The notes below the pieces were generated by a model. That model worked only from the letters and a program-made list of their open reading frames with translations, was not told the origin of the DNA and ran no database searches. DNA of 8,729 bases from an uncultured Collinsella sp. (GTDB taxonomy: Bacteria; Actinomycetota; Coriobacteriia; Coriobacteriales; Coriobacteriaceae), in NCBI GenBank assembly GCA_902489945.1, contig CABUBZ010000074.1, positions 1 through 8,729 on the forward strand, written 5' to 3'. Below are positions 1-5,993 of the stretch, one piece after another (within the stretch, counting starts at the first letter, position 1; every line of letters starts with the position of its first letter). The translations under genes were made by a program, and so were the position numbers.

Positions 1-1123
1 GAAATCGGGCGACGATGCAAGCGGCGGCTCCCCTGCGGGAACGGCTTCAAGCGCCGCGGCCGACTTCCACAACGCCGATTTGGGCTGCGGCTGGGAGCCG
101 ACGGGGGCGCTTCAGCTTGAATACGCCAAGCACTTCACTGTCGACGAGTTCGAAGGCGGCTTGCGGCTTATCTGCGTTTCGAACGGGGAGCGCTTCCTCG
201 TGGTGCCGCAAGATGCGAAGGTACCTGACGGGTTGAGCTCCGACATCGCGGTCATAAGGCGCCCCGTCGACAAGGTGTACCTCGTGTCGTCGGCGACGAT
301 GTGCCTGGTCGACGCGCTCGATGCGAACGACAATATCTTAATGTCGGGCACGAAGGCCGACGATTGCTCGGTCGCGGGCTTCAAAAGCGCGCTCGAAAGT
401 GGGGCGATCGCCTACGGCGGCAAGTACAGCGCGCCCGACTACGAGCGAATATCAGCCTCGGGCTGCACGCTCGCCATCGAGAACACCATGATCAACCACA
501 CGCCCGATGTGAAGGAAAAGCTGCAGAAGCTCGGGCTCGTCGTGCTCACCGAACAGTCGTCGAGCGAGCCCGAAGCACTCGGGCGCGTCGAGTGGATTAA
601 GCTTTTCGGCGTCCTGTTCGACAAGGAAGACGAGGCCGCGCACCTGTTCAACGAGCAGAAGGCCCGCGTCGAGCAAACGTCGGGGCTCGCGTCGTCAGGT
701 AAAACCGTGGCGTATTTCTACATTAACTCGAACGGGGCCGCCGTCACGCGGCGGAGGGGCGACTACGTGGCGCAGATGATCGAGCTCGCAGGCGGCAGCT
801 ACGCGCTCGATGACGCACAGACGGCGTCGACGTCAGGTTCGTCAGTAACGCTCGAAATGGAGCGCTTCTATGCGACGGCGAAGGATGCCGACATCATCGT
901 CTACAACGGCACCATCGACGAATCGGTTGCCACCTTGAACGACTTCGTAGGCAAAAACGCACTATTGTCGCAGTTCAAAGCCGTGAAGAGCGGCAACGTC
1001 TGGGTCACAAGCGCCGACATGTACCAGCAGATGACTTCTACCGCCGACATTATCGACGAGCTGCACGGGGCGTTCACAGGCGATGACGCGAGCGACTTCC
1101 ATTATCTGAGGAAGCTCGGCTAG
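1..1123 (+). CDS. ABC importer substrate-binding lipoprotein, Fe/B12 class (5' partial)
   Basis: This is the extracytoplasmic binding protein of a metal-chelate or corrinoid ABC importer. The reading frame is open from base 2 to the TAG at 1121-1123 (373 residues visible), so the true start lies upstream. A TTG at 80 could be mistaken for a start, but the residues before it form a Gly/Ser/Ala/Thr-rich linker (DDASGGSPAGTASSAAAD) typical of the region just after a lipobox. The signal peptide and lipid-anchor Cys are therefore off the window. The body fits the TroA-like, helix-linked two-lobe fold (PF01497-type): an N-lobe with VYLVSSATMCLVDAL and GGKYSAPDYERI, a middle ENTMINHTPDVKEKLQKLG, then EALGRVEWIKLFGVLF, which is characteristic of this family. 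The C-lobe ends with SGNVWVTSADMYQQ. The permease follows after 4 bases. The ligand cannot be read from sequence; iron-siderophore, haem and corrinoid are all possible. I am confident of the family and not of the substrate. Confidence 0.88.
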   Translation, partial: KSGDDASGGSPAGTASSAAADFHNADLGCGWEPTGALQLEYAKHFTVDEFEGGLRLICVSNGERFLVVPQDAKVPDGLSSDIAVIRRPVDKVYLVSSATMCLVDALDANDNILMSGTKADDCSVAGFKSALESGAIAYGGKYSAPDYERISASGCTLAIENTMINHTPDVKEKLQKLGLVVLTEQSSSEPEALGRVEWIKLFGVLFDKEDEAAHLFNEQKARVEQTSGLASSGKTVAYFYINSNGAAVTRRRGDYVAQMIELAGGSYALDDAQTASTSGSSVTLEMERFYATAKDADIIVYNGTIDESVATLNDFVGKNALLSQFKAVKSGNVWVTSADMYQQMTSTADIIDELHGAFTGDDASDFHYLRKLG

Positions 1124-1127
1124 CGCC

Positions 1128-2168
1128 ATGAGAAGCCGGCTTTCCATGACATACGACGAATCGGGGCGCGCCGCGCGGTGTCGCGTCGTGACGGCGCTGC
1201 TCGCTGTTGCCCTCATCGTGCTCGTCGGGGCCAACCTGTGCATCGGGAGCGTGCTCGTACCCGCAGACCACATCCCCGGCATCCTTTCGGGCGGCGCGGC
1301 CAATTCCATGGAAAGCCAGGTCATCTGGGAGATTCGCCTGCCGCGCGTGCTTTCAGCCGTGCTTCTCGGCGGGGCACTTTCGCTCTCCGGGTTCCTGCTG
1401 CAGACGTTTTTCAACAACCCCATCGCCGACCCGTTCATCTTGGGCGTCTCCTCGGGCGCAAAGTTCGTCGTCGCGCTTACGATGATCGTGCTTCTGGGCG
1501 CGAACCGGGCCATGTCCTCGCCGGCCATGGTGGCCGCAGCGTTTCTGGGCTCGCTTATTACCATCGGCTTCGTGCTCCTCATCGCACGGCGCATAAGTTC
1601 CATGGCCATGCTCATCGTGGCGGGGGTCATGGTGGGATACATCTGCTCGGCGGCGACGAACTTCCTCATCGCCTTCGCCGACGACCAGTCCATCGTGAAC
1701 CTGCACAACTGGTCTTTGGGTAGCTTCTCGGGTTCGAGCTGGGATGACGTCGCGGTCATCGCGGTCGTGGTGATCACCGTGAGCGCATGCGTATTCGCGA
1801 TATCGAAGCCCCTTTCCGCCTTCCAGCTGGGAGAGGCCTACGCGAAAAGCGTCGGCGTGAACGTCGCACGCTTCCGCGTGGTGCTCGTCCTTCTAGCGAG
1901 CATGCTCTCCGCCTGCGTGACCGCGTTCGCTGGTCCGGTGTCGTTCGTAGGCATCGCGGTTCCGCATCTCGTGAAGTCGGCGCTAAAGTCGTCGAAGCCC
2001 ATCCGCGTGATTCCTGCGTGCTTCTTGGGAGGCGCCATCTTTTGCGCGGGCTGCGATTTGATCGCGCGCACGCTGTTCTCTCCCGTCGAACTATCCATCA
2101 GCGCTGTCACCGCCATCTTCGGCGCGCCGGTGGTTATCGCGCTCATGTTGAAGAAGCGGGTGAGGTAG
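1128..2168 (+). CDS. FecCD/BtuC-family ABC transporter permease
   Basis: Integral membrane subunit (346 aa, usual family length about 330-350) that forms the substrate channel as a homodimer in iron-siderophore, haem or vitamin B12 importers. Visible family hallmarks are LPRVLSAVLLGGALSLSG (about 71-88), then QTFFNNPIADPFILGVSSGA (92-111, equivalent to the conserved NPLA-P-LG-GA block), WSLGSF (195-200) and FVGIAVPHLVK (273-283), which lies in the region that contacts the ATPase. The end, SISAVTAIFGAPVVIALML, is the usual last helix. There are about nine or ten hydrophobic segments, starting with residues 20-42. The ATG at 1128 lies 4 bases after the binding-protein stop. A GAGGAAG at 1108-1114 is a rather distant ribosome site, so translational coupling is likely; an in-frame ATG at 1146 is an alternative start. 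The stop TAG abuts the ATPase ATG. Confidence 0.93.
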   Translation: MRSRLSMTYDESGRAARCRVVTALLAVALIVLVGANLCIGSVLVPADHIPGILSGGAANSMESQVIWEIRLPRVLSAVLLGGALSLSGFLLQTFFNNPIADPFILGVSSGAKFVVALTMIVLLGANRAMSSPAMVAAAFLGSLITIGFVLLIARRISSMAMLIVAGVMVGYICSAATNFLIAFADDQSIVNLHNWSLGSFSGSSWDDVAVIAVVVITVSACVFAISKPLSAFQLGEAYAKSVGVNVARFRVVLVLLASMLSACVTAFAGPVSFVGIAVPHLVKSALKSSKPIRVIPACFLGGAIFCAGCDLIARTLFSPVELSISAVTAIFGAPVVIALMLKKRVR

Positions 2169-3485
2169 ATGGGGGAATTCGTGCCGCGGCCCAAAACGCT
2201 CGGAGGGGACATTCCATGCTTAGACAGTCCTGAGCTCACACGAAAGCGCCAGAAGGCACTTTCGGCTCGTGCGGAACTGCGCGCGGAACGCCTCCTCCGG
2301 GCGGAGTCGAACCTCGAAACCCCGGTCGAAACGCAGGCTGACGGAGCGCCGCTTTTCCGCATAAGCGACCTGTCGGCGGGCTACGACAAGAAGGTCGTAG
2401 TCGAAGGCGTCGATCTGGAGGTTCGCGCGGGCGACGTCGTGGCGCTCATCGGGCCGAACGGCTCGGGCAAGTCGACCATCTTGAAAACCATCACACGCCA
2501 TCTTGCACCGCTTGCCGGCGCGGTCGAGCTCGACGGGCGGGAGATTTCCCGATGGAAGACGGCGGAGTTCGCAAGGAACCTTGCCGTTATGCTGACGGAT
2601 CGCCCCCGGACCGAGCTCCTCACCTGCCACGATATCGTAGAGACGGGAAGGCATCCCTACACCGGGCGAATGGGCACACTCTCGCCCGACGACCATAGTC
2701 GGGTCGACGAGGCCATGAAAATCGCACATGTGGAAGAGCTCGCCGAGCGCGACTTCATGCAGATAAGCGACGGACAACGCCAGCGCGTCATGCTCGCACG
2801 CGCCATCGCGCAGGATCCGCGTGTGCTCGTGCTCGACGAGCCCACGTCGTATCTCGATATCCGCTACCAGATCGACCTGCTGCGAATACTTCGCCACCTT
2901 GCGAAATCGCGGAATGTGGCTGTCATCATGTCCATCCACGAACTCGAGCTCGCGCAGAAAAGCGCCGACAAGGTGATTTGCGTGAAGGGCGGCCGGGTCT
3001 TCCGCGCCGGCGCACCCGAGGACATATTCACGCGCGAGACGATTGGCGAGCTCTACGGCCTTCAACATGGCACCTTCAACGAGCGCTTCGGCAGCGTGGA
3101 AATTGGACGCCCGCACGGCGATGCACACACGTTCGTCATCGCCGGCGCAGGTACGGGGTCGGCTGTGTTTCGCCAGCTCATCCGGCAGGGCAAGGCGTTC
3201 TACGCGGGCGTTCTGCACGAAGGGGACATCGACTGCGAGCTCGCGCGCGACCTGGCGGCGGAATGCGTGGCCGAGCGCGCCTTCGAGCCGATCGGGGATA
3301 AAACCATAGCCCGCGCCAAAGAGCTCCTCGTCCACTGCGTGCGCCTTATCGTGTGCCCCGCCGCCTTCGGCACCATAAACGCCCGCAACGCAGAGCTCGT
3401 CGAGTTCGCACGCTCGCATGGTATCGAGGTCATGCGAGCGTGCGAAGGCGCATCGGAGGATTCCCAATTGGAGTGGGAAGGATAA
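2169..3485 (+). CDS. ABC transporter ATP-binding protein of FecE/BtuD type with N- and C-terminal extensions
   Basis: Energy-coupling ATPase of the importer, 438 aa against about 250-270 for a plain family member. Residues 1-60 are a charged, helical extension (ELTRKRQKALSARAELRAER). The ABC domain runs from about 62 to 300. It has Walker A GPNGSGKST (95-103), signature ISDGQRQR (199-206, replacing LSGGQ), Walker B VLVLDEP (219-225), D-loop SYLD (227-230) and switch His257. The usual Q-loop Gln is not evident: the segment reads AVMLTDRPRTELLTCHDIVETG. As I recall, TD/TE at this place and SDG signatures occur in other iron/haem-type ATPases, so the protein is probably active. Residues about 318-425 form a second alpha/beta domain that starts with a glycine-rich turn, FVIAGAGTGSAVF. 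I recall similar C-terminal domains in haloarchaeal BtuD-like ATPases, which would favour a corrinoid ligand, but I could not check this. The start is ATG 2169, directly after the permease stop; the only other in-frame start ahead of the ABC domain is GTG 2181. Confidence 0.93.
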   Translation: MGEFVPRPKTLGGDIPCLDSPELTRKRQKALSARAELRAERLLRAESNLETPVETQADGAPLFRISDLSAGYDKKVVVEGVDLEVRAGDVVALIGPNGSGKSTILKTITRHLAPLAGAVELDGREISRWKTAEFARNLAVMLTDRPRTELLTCHDIVETGRHPYTGRMGTLSPDDHSRVDEAMKIAHVEELAERDFMQISDGQRQRVMLARAIAQDPRVLVLDEPTSYLDIRYQIDLLRILRHLAKSRNVAVIMSIHELELAQKSADKVICVKGGRVFRAGAPEDIFTRETIGELYGLQHGTFNERFGSVEIGRPHGDAHTFVIAGAGTGSAVFRQLIRQGKAFYAGVLHEGDIDCELARDLAAECVAERAFEPIGDKTIARAKELLVHCVRLIVCPAAFGTINARNAELVEFARSHGIEVMRACEGASEDSQLEWEG

Positions 3486-3502
3486 ACTGGACTTTCATTT
3501 AA

Positions 3503-3595
3503 GGATCCTCAGGCTATAGCTCCTACGCCGGCGAGGTCTCCAAGGCGCCGGAGAACCTCGTGAACAGGTATTTCCACGCCGACGAGCCCAACTAG
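3503..3595 (+). pseudogene. IS3-family (IS150-like) transposase fragment
   Basis: After an in-frame TAA (3500-3502), a 30-residue open segment ends at the TAG at 3593-3595. It contains YSSYAGEVSKAPENLVNR and YFHADEPN. This matches my memory of the stretch linking the N-terminal helix-turn-helix region to the DDE integrase core in IS3-family OrfB, where 'APENL(V)xRdFhAdxPNxxWLTDITEF' is conserved. Here the sequence stops exactly where WLTDITEF should begin, and neither the catalytic core nor the upstream HTH is present. It has no start codon and no ribosome site, so it is a relic and not a gene. It lies 17 bases after the ATPase stop in the same orientation, and its stop is 2 bases from the convergent TetR gene. 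The family call relies on one motif block, so a homology search is needed to confirm it. Confidence 0.72.
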
Positions 3596-3597
3596 GC

Positions 3598-4209
3598 CTA
3601 ATCCAAGCGAGATTCCAGACTCGACAGACCATTGAGAGTCAGATCGTTGGCGACCTCAGAGACGCGCTCGATAGGAACCGAGCCGTCAGACAGCGCCCAC
3701 GTGCGATAGATACCGATAATACCCGACAGCAAAAACGCCAGATAGTAGTCGAACATCTCGTCCTTGAGACCTTGGGGCAGCAGATCGCGCTCGGCAATCT
3801 CATGTTCGAGCGGCGCACGAAGACGAGCCATGAAATCATCGAGCGGAATATTCTCGATCAGCTGACGATTGAGCACTAAGTTGTTGCACAGTGCCTCATT
3901 AACGGTTTTAAAGAAGGTCGCCGCCGCGCCCAGGGCGCGCTCGTTGGTGTCGCCGTCCATGGAAGCAAGCGTTTTCTCGACCGAGTCGACAATCATCTCC
4001 ACCACATCGACGGCAATGGCATCGAGCAGGCCATCAACCGTGCCAAAGTGAACGTAAAAGGTCTTGCGGTCGACATTGGCCTCGCGCGCGATGGCACTCA
4101 CCGTAATGTCTGCCAGCGGCTTTTCCATGAGCAGGCGCTCGAAAGCGGAAAGGATGGCATTGCGGCTGCGAACGATGCGGCGATCAAGGCGCGGTTTGCT
4201 GGTTGCCAT
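3598..4209 (-). CDS. TetR/AcrR-family transcriptional regulator
   Basis: DNA-binding repressor-type protein of 203 aa, a normal TetR length. The N-terminal helix-turn-helix is clear at about residues 35-65: ITVSAIAREANVDRKTFYVH followed by FGTVDGLLDAI, the family's (T/S)xYxHF recognition helix and following helix. The C-terminal part, all helical with a hydrophobic FLLSGIIGIYRTWALSDGSV near residues 165-185, resembles the ligand/dimerisation domain found in DhaS-like TetR proteins (TetR_C_7/8 type). The chosen start is the ATG at 4209, preceded by AAGGGA at 4217-4222 with 7-base spacing; a longer frame from a TTG at 4236 lacks such a site. The upstream 116 bases hold a promoter overlapped by a 32-bp inverted repeat, which suggests autoregulation. 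The gene follows a flippase-like membrane gene in the same direction, a candidate for co-transcription or control. The inducer is unknown. Confidence 0.93.
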   Translation of the reverse strand: MATSKPRLDRRIVRSRNAILSAFERLLMEKPLADITVSAIAREANVDRKTFYVHFGTVDGLLDAIAVDVVEMIVDSVEKTLASMDGDTNERALGAAATFFKTVNEALCNNLVLNRQLIENIPLDDFMARLRAPLEHEIAERDLLPQGLKDEMFDYYLAFLLSGIIGIYRTWALSDGSVPIERVSEVANDLTLNGLSSLESRLD

Positions 4210-4248
4210 GGGCGTGTCCCTTCGATATACGAGCAATCATCAACAGAT

Positions 4249-4280
4249 GAGAGATAATCTACGTAAGAGGATTATCTCTC
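4249..4280. promoter_or_regulatory. 32-bp inverted repeat, probable TetR operator
   Basis: Perfect 11-base arms GAGAGATAATC (4249-4259) and GATTATCTCTC (4270-4280) are separated by a 10-base spacer. The site lies 40 bases upstream of the TetR start and covers the -10 and most of the -35 of the predicted TetR promoter. Dyads of this size overlapping the promoter are the usual arrangement for TetR autorepression. The spacer TACGTAAGAG carries an off-centre TACGTA palindrome. There is no T-run following either arm, which argues against a terminator. Confidence 0.72.
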
Positions 4281-4282
4281 AA
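4254..4282 (-). promoter_or_regulatory. sigma-70-type promoter of the TetR gene
   Basis: Read on the minus strand, a -35 TTGAGA (4277-4282) is followed by a 17-base spacer (4260-4276) and a -10 GATTAT (4254-4259). Spacing is ideal and both boxes are close to consensus. The leader to the ATG at 4209 would be roughly 40 bases. The boxes are built into the arms of the inverted repeat, so a bound dimer would block RNA polymerase. Confidence 0.6.
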
Positions 4283-4325
4283 ACAGCACAAATATACCCC
4301 GCATCATGAAGAACGCACGACTGCC

Positions 4326-5633
4326 CTACTGCGACTTAGGGTGCTTCTTCTTATTGAGTGCCGACGGAGATACGCGAATAACGTCGCCCGTCTGGCGCAC
4401 ATAGGTTTTATGAGTCGGCTTAGCGGTCCCAGGAGCCTTCTGAGCGTGCTTCTTGGGATCAACGGTAACAGCATTCGTGGGGTGCGGCTTAGTGGGCGCA
4501 GAGGGCGTCTGAGACGTGCAGCCGAGTTTGCGCATCACGCGATCCCAGCGCGCATGGATGCTCTCGTTGTGGGCGCTCTTAAGGCCCAGCAGGGGCGCAG
4601 CCAAAATGGTCGGCGCAATGAACGTAATGAGGCGCCACAGCAGATAGCCGGCGGTCGAAGCCGACCCAAAGAAATGACCCAAGAACAATGCAAAGCCACC
4701 CTCAGCGCCACCAGTTCCACCGGGCAAGGGGACCGCAGAGCTCAGAAGCTGGACAAAGGCGCTCGCGGCCATGACCGAGAAAAAGTCGACCTCGTGGTGG
4801 CCAAAGGCAAGCATCAGGAAATACGGCACCAGATAGAAAAACGCGAGCTGCAGCATGGTGATAAACACGGTGAGCAGCATGGAAGAAAAATGTCCGGCTG
4901 AAAGCTTGAACTTCTCGGAGAAGGAGTAGATCTCGCCATCGACAAACGTGCGCCATCCCTCGATCTTAGTGGCCGAGACACCAATGCGCTCAAGCCAATT
5001 GATGATGCAATGGGCAACGCGCGTGACGGTCTTAGGCATGAGCGCGACGGCGAAGATGCCCAGCAAGATGCAGCAGTGCCCACCAAAGCTAAAGACGCAC
5101 AGCAGCGTCATGTCGCCATAGCGCTCGGCAAAAAACGGCATGCGAGCAAGCAGTAGGATAGCGCCCCAGGCAACGAGGCCAAACTGATACACGATAAAGC
5201 GCGTGAACTGCGTGGCTCCGGCTTCGCCGACATTTTGGCCCGCTTTGGTCAGGCGGTAGATCTGGGCAGGAGTCGAGCCCATCATCATGGGCGTCAGGTT
5301 GCCAAAGAAGATGCCACTCGCCTCGACCGAGATCAGGTCGCGAATGCCGACGGGCGAATATGGGTCGAGCCAGACGGCGATCGCATAGGCCACAATGCCA
5401 AAGAACAGATACATGAACATGCAGAGGCACGCGACAACGAGCCATGGCGCCTGGACGCTCGACATAGCGGCCCAGAACTGCCCCATCTGTCCGGTTACTA
5501 CCAGATAGACGATATAACCCACCAGCACGACGCCGATAAAGATGGCGCCGCGGCGTGCGCTCTTATTGTCATCTCCGCCCGAGGCCTCAACCTCGACCTG
5601 GGGCTTAGACGTATGCTGAGAGGACTCCGTCAT
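4326..5633 (-). CDS. flippase-like integral membrane protein (LPG_synthase_TM / UPF0104 family)
   Basis: Polytopic membrane protein of 435 aa, related to the transmembrane flippase part of lysylphosphatidylglycerol synthase (MprF) and to AglD-type proteins. It lacks the soluble aminoacyl-transferase domain, so it is not a full MprF. Family marks are NLTPMMMGSTPAQIYRLTKAG (about 112-132) and the strongly conserved VPLPGGTGGAEGGF (301-314). About seven or eight hydrophobic segments are visible (for example 30-47, 64-88, 148-163, 175-198, 252-277, 325-350). After the last helix comes a roughly 65-residue hydrophilic tail rich in Lys, Pro and Thr, ending KKKHPKSQ and probably cytoplasmic. The start is ATG 5633, with AAGGAG at 5638-5643 and a slightly short 4-base spacer; upstream extension to 5699 has no comparable site. 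It probably acts on a lipid or lipid-linked substrate in the membrane; the exact substrate is unknown. A TetR regulator lies downstream in the same direction. Confidence 0.87.
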   Translation of the reverse strand: MTESSQHTSKPQVEVEASGGDDNKSARRGAIFIGVVLVGYIVYLVVTGQMGQFWAAMSSVQAPWLVVACLCMFMYLFFGIVAYAIAVWLDPYSPVGIRDLISVEASGIFFGNLTPMMMGSTPAQIYRLTKAGQNVGEAGATQFTRFIVYQFGLVAWGAILLLARMPFFAERYGDMTLLCVFSFGGHCCILLGIFAVALMPKTVTRVAHCIINWLERIGVSATKIEGWRTFVDGEIYSFSEKFKLSAGHFSSMLLTVFITMLQLAFFYLVPYFLMLAFGHHEVDFFSVMAASAFVQLLSSAVPLPGGTGGAEGGFALFLGHFFGSASTAGYLLWRLITFIAPTILAAPLLGLKSAHNESIHARWDRVMRKLGCTSQTPSAPTKPHPTNAVTVDPKKHAQKAPGTAKPTHKTYVRQTGDVIRVSPSALNKKKHPKSQ

Positions 5634-5654
5634 GAGACTCCTTCTAACAGTCAA

Positions 5655-5672
5655 AATATCTCGGATATTGTA
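5655..5672 (-). promoter_or_regulatory. candidate -10 box and short dyad upstream of the flippase gene
   Basis: On the minus strand a TACAAT (5667-5672) lies 33 bases before the flippase ATG and would serve as a -10. No good -35 is found at 16-18 bases: TTGCGT lies 21 bases away. A perfect short dyad AATATC-N3-GATATT (5655-5669) overlaps it and could be a protein-binding site. Both are short enough to occur by chance. Confidence 0.3.
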
Positions 5673-5741
5673 CCCGTAAGGACCATAAGCAGAACGCAAA
5701 GCTCTGGTTCAAACGGGAATTGCAGACGTTTGTTTGAAAAT

Positions 5742-5773
5742 AAAAAACCCGATCTTCCACGAGAAGACCGGGT
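5742..5773 (-). terminator. rho-independent terminator of the tRNA-Glu pair
   Basis: Read on the minus strand, an 11-base stem (arms 5763-5773 and 5747-5757) with a 5-base loop is followed by a run of T (complement of 5742-5747, with more T beyond). The single non-Watson-Crick position is a G-U wobble in minus-strand RNA but an A-C mismatch on the plus strand. That supports termination of minus-strand transcription, 10 bases after the second tRNA. Confidence 0.88.
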
Positions 5774-5783
5774 ATCAGATGCG

Positions 5784-5860
5784 TGGTAGCCCGTACCAGA
5801 TTCGAACTGGTGATCTCCGCCTTGAGAGGGCGGCGTCCTAAACCGCTAGACGAACGGGCC
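5784..5860 (-). tRNA. tRNA-Glu (anticodon CTC), promoter-distal copy
   Basis: A 77-nt cloverleaf with encoded CCA (complement of 5784-5786). The acceptor stem is GGCCCGT/ACGGGCT with a G1-U72 wobble and A73, as in other actinobacterial tRNA-Glu. The D arm contains GTCTAGCGGTTTAGGAC. The anticodon stem is CCGCC/GGCGG with loop CTCTCAA, giving anticodon CTC, which reads GAG. The variable loop is five bases and the T arm is ACCAG-TTCGAAT-CTGGT. The sequence is identical to the copy at 5883-5959. The anticodon, the A14/G15 region and the TTCGAAT loop fit the glutamate isotype. The terminator follows 10 bases downstream. Confidence 0.95.
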
Positions 5861-5882
5861 ATAGGCCTCAGCAGAAAAGAAG

Positions 5883-5959
5883 TGGTAGCCCGTACCAGAT
5901 TCGAACTGGTGATCTCCGCCTTGAGAGGGCGGCGTCCTAAACCGCTAGACGAACGGGCC
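5883..5959 (-). tRNA. tRNA-Glu (anticodon CTC), promoter-proximal copy
   Basis: Second perfect copy of the same 77-nt tRNA, including the encoded CCA (5883-5885), anticodon CTC and all stems. It is separated from the other copy by 22 bases (5861-5882), short enough that the pair must be one transcript processed by tRNA nucleases. A promoter lies about 35 bases upstream. The companion TTC-anticodon glutamate tRNA expected in the genome is not in this window. Confidence 0.95.
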
Positions 5960-5993
5960 ACATGACATCTGCACTGCCGTGCTGCGAGGATAT

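Larger units (their letters stand above)
5783..5960. repeat. tandem 79-bp perfect direct repeat carrying the tRNA-Glu genes
   Basis: Bases 5783-5861 and 5882-5960 are identical, covering each tRNA plus one base on either side. The 20 bases between them are unrelated. This is a recent duplication, or one kept identical by gene conversion, and it is a potential site for copy-number change. Confidence 0.95.

Noticed and set aside
80..1123. TTG at 80 as the start of the binding protein
   Set aside because: The frame stays open to the window edge and the preceding residues form a typical lipoprotein linker, so the gene is 5' truncated by the window.
962..1777. A 271-codon open frame on the minus strand
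   Set aside because: Antisense to the binding protein and permease; unusually rich in Met, Thr and Ala, with no ribosome site or motif.
2220..3467. A 415-codon open frame on the minus strand
   Set aside because: Antisense to the ATPase, rich in His/Arg/Asp as expected from reversed GC-rich codons, no recognisable domain.
3535..3558. Imperfect stem GGTCTCC/GGAGAACC as a terminator in the convergent gap
   Set aside because: It has a bulge and no T run on either side, and lies within the transposase fragment's coding sequence.
5783..5960. Repeat pair considered as a CRISPR-like array
   Set aside because: The repeats are 79 bp and fold as complete tRNA-Glu genes; there are only two units and one spacer.
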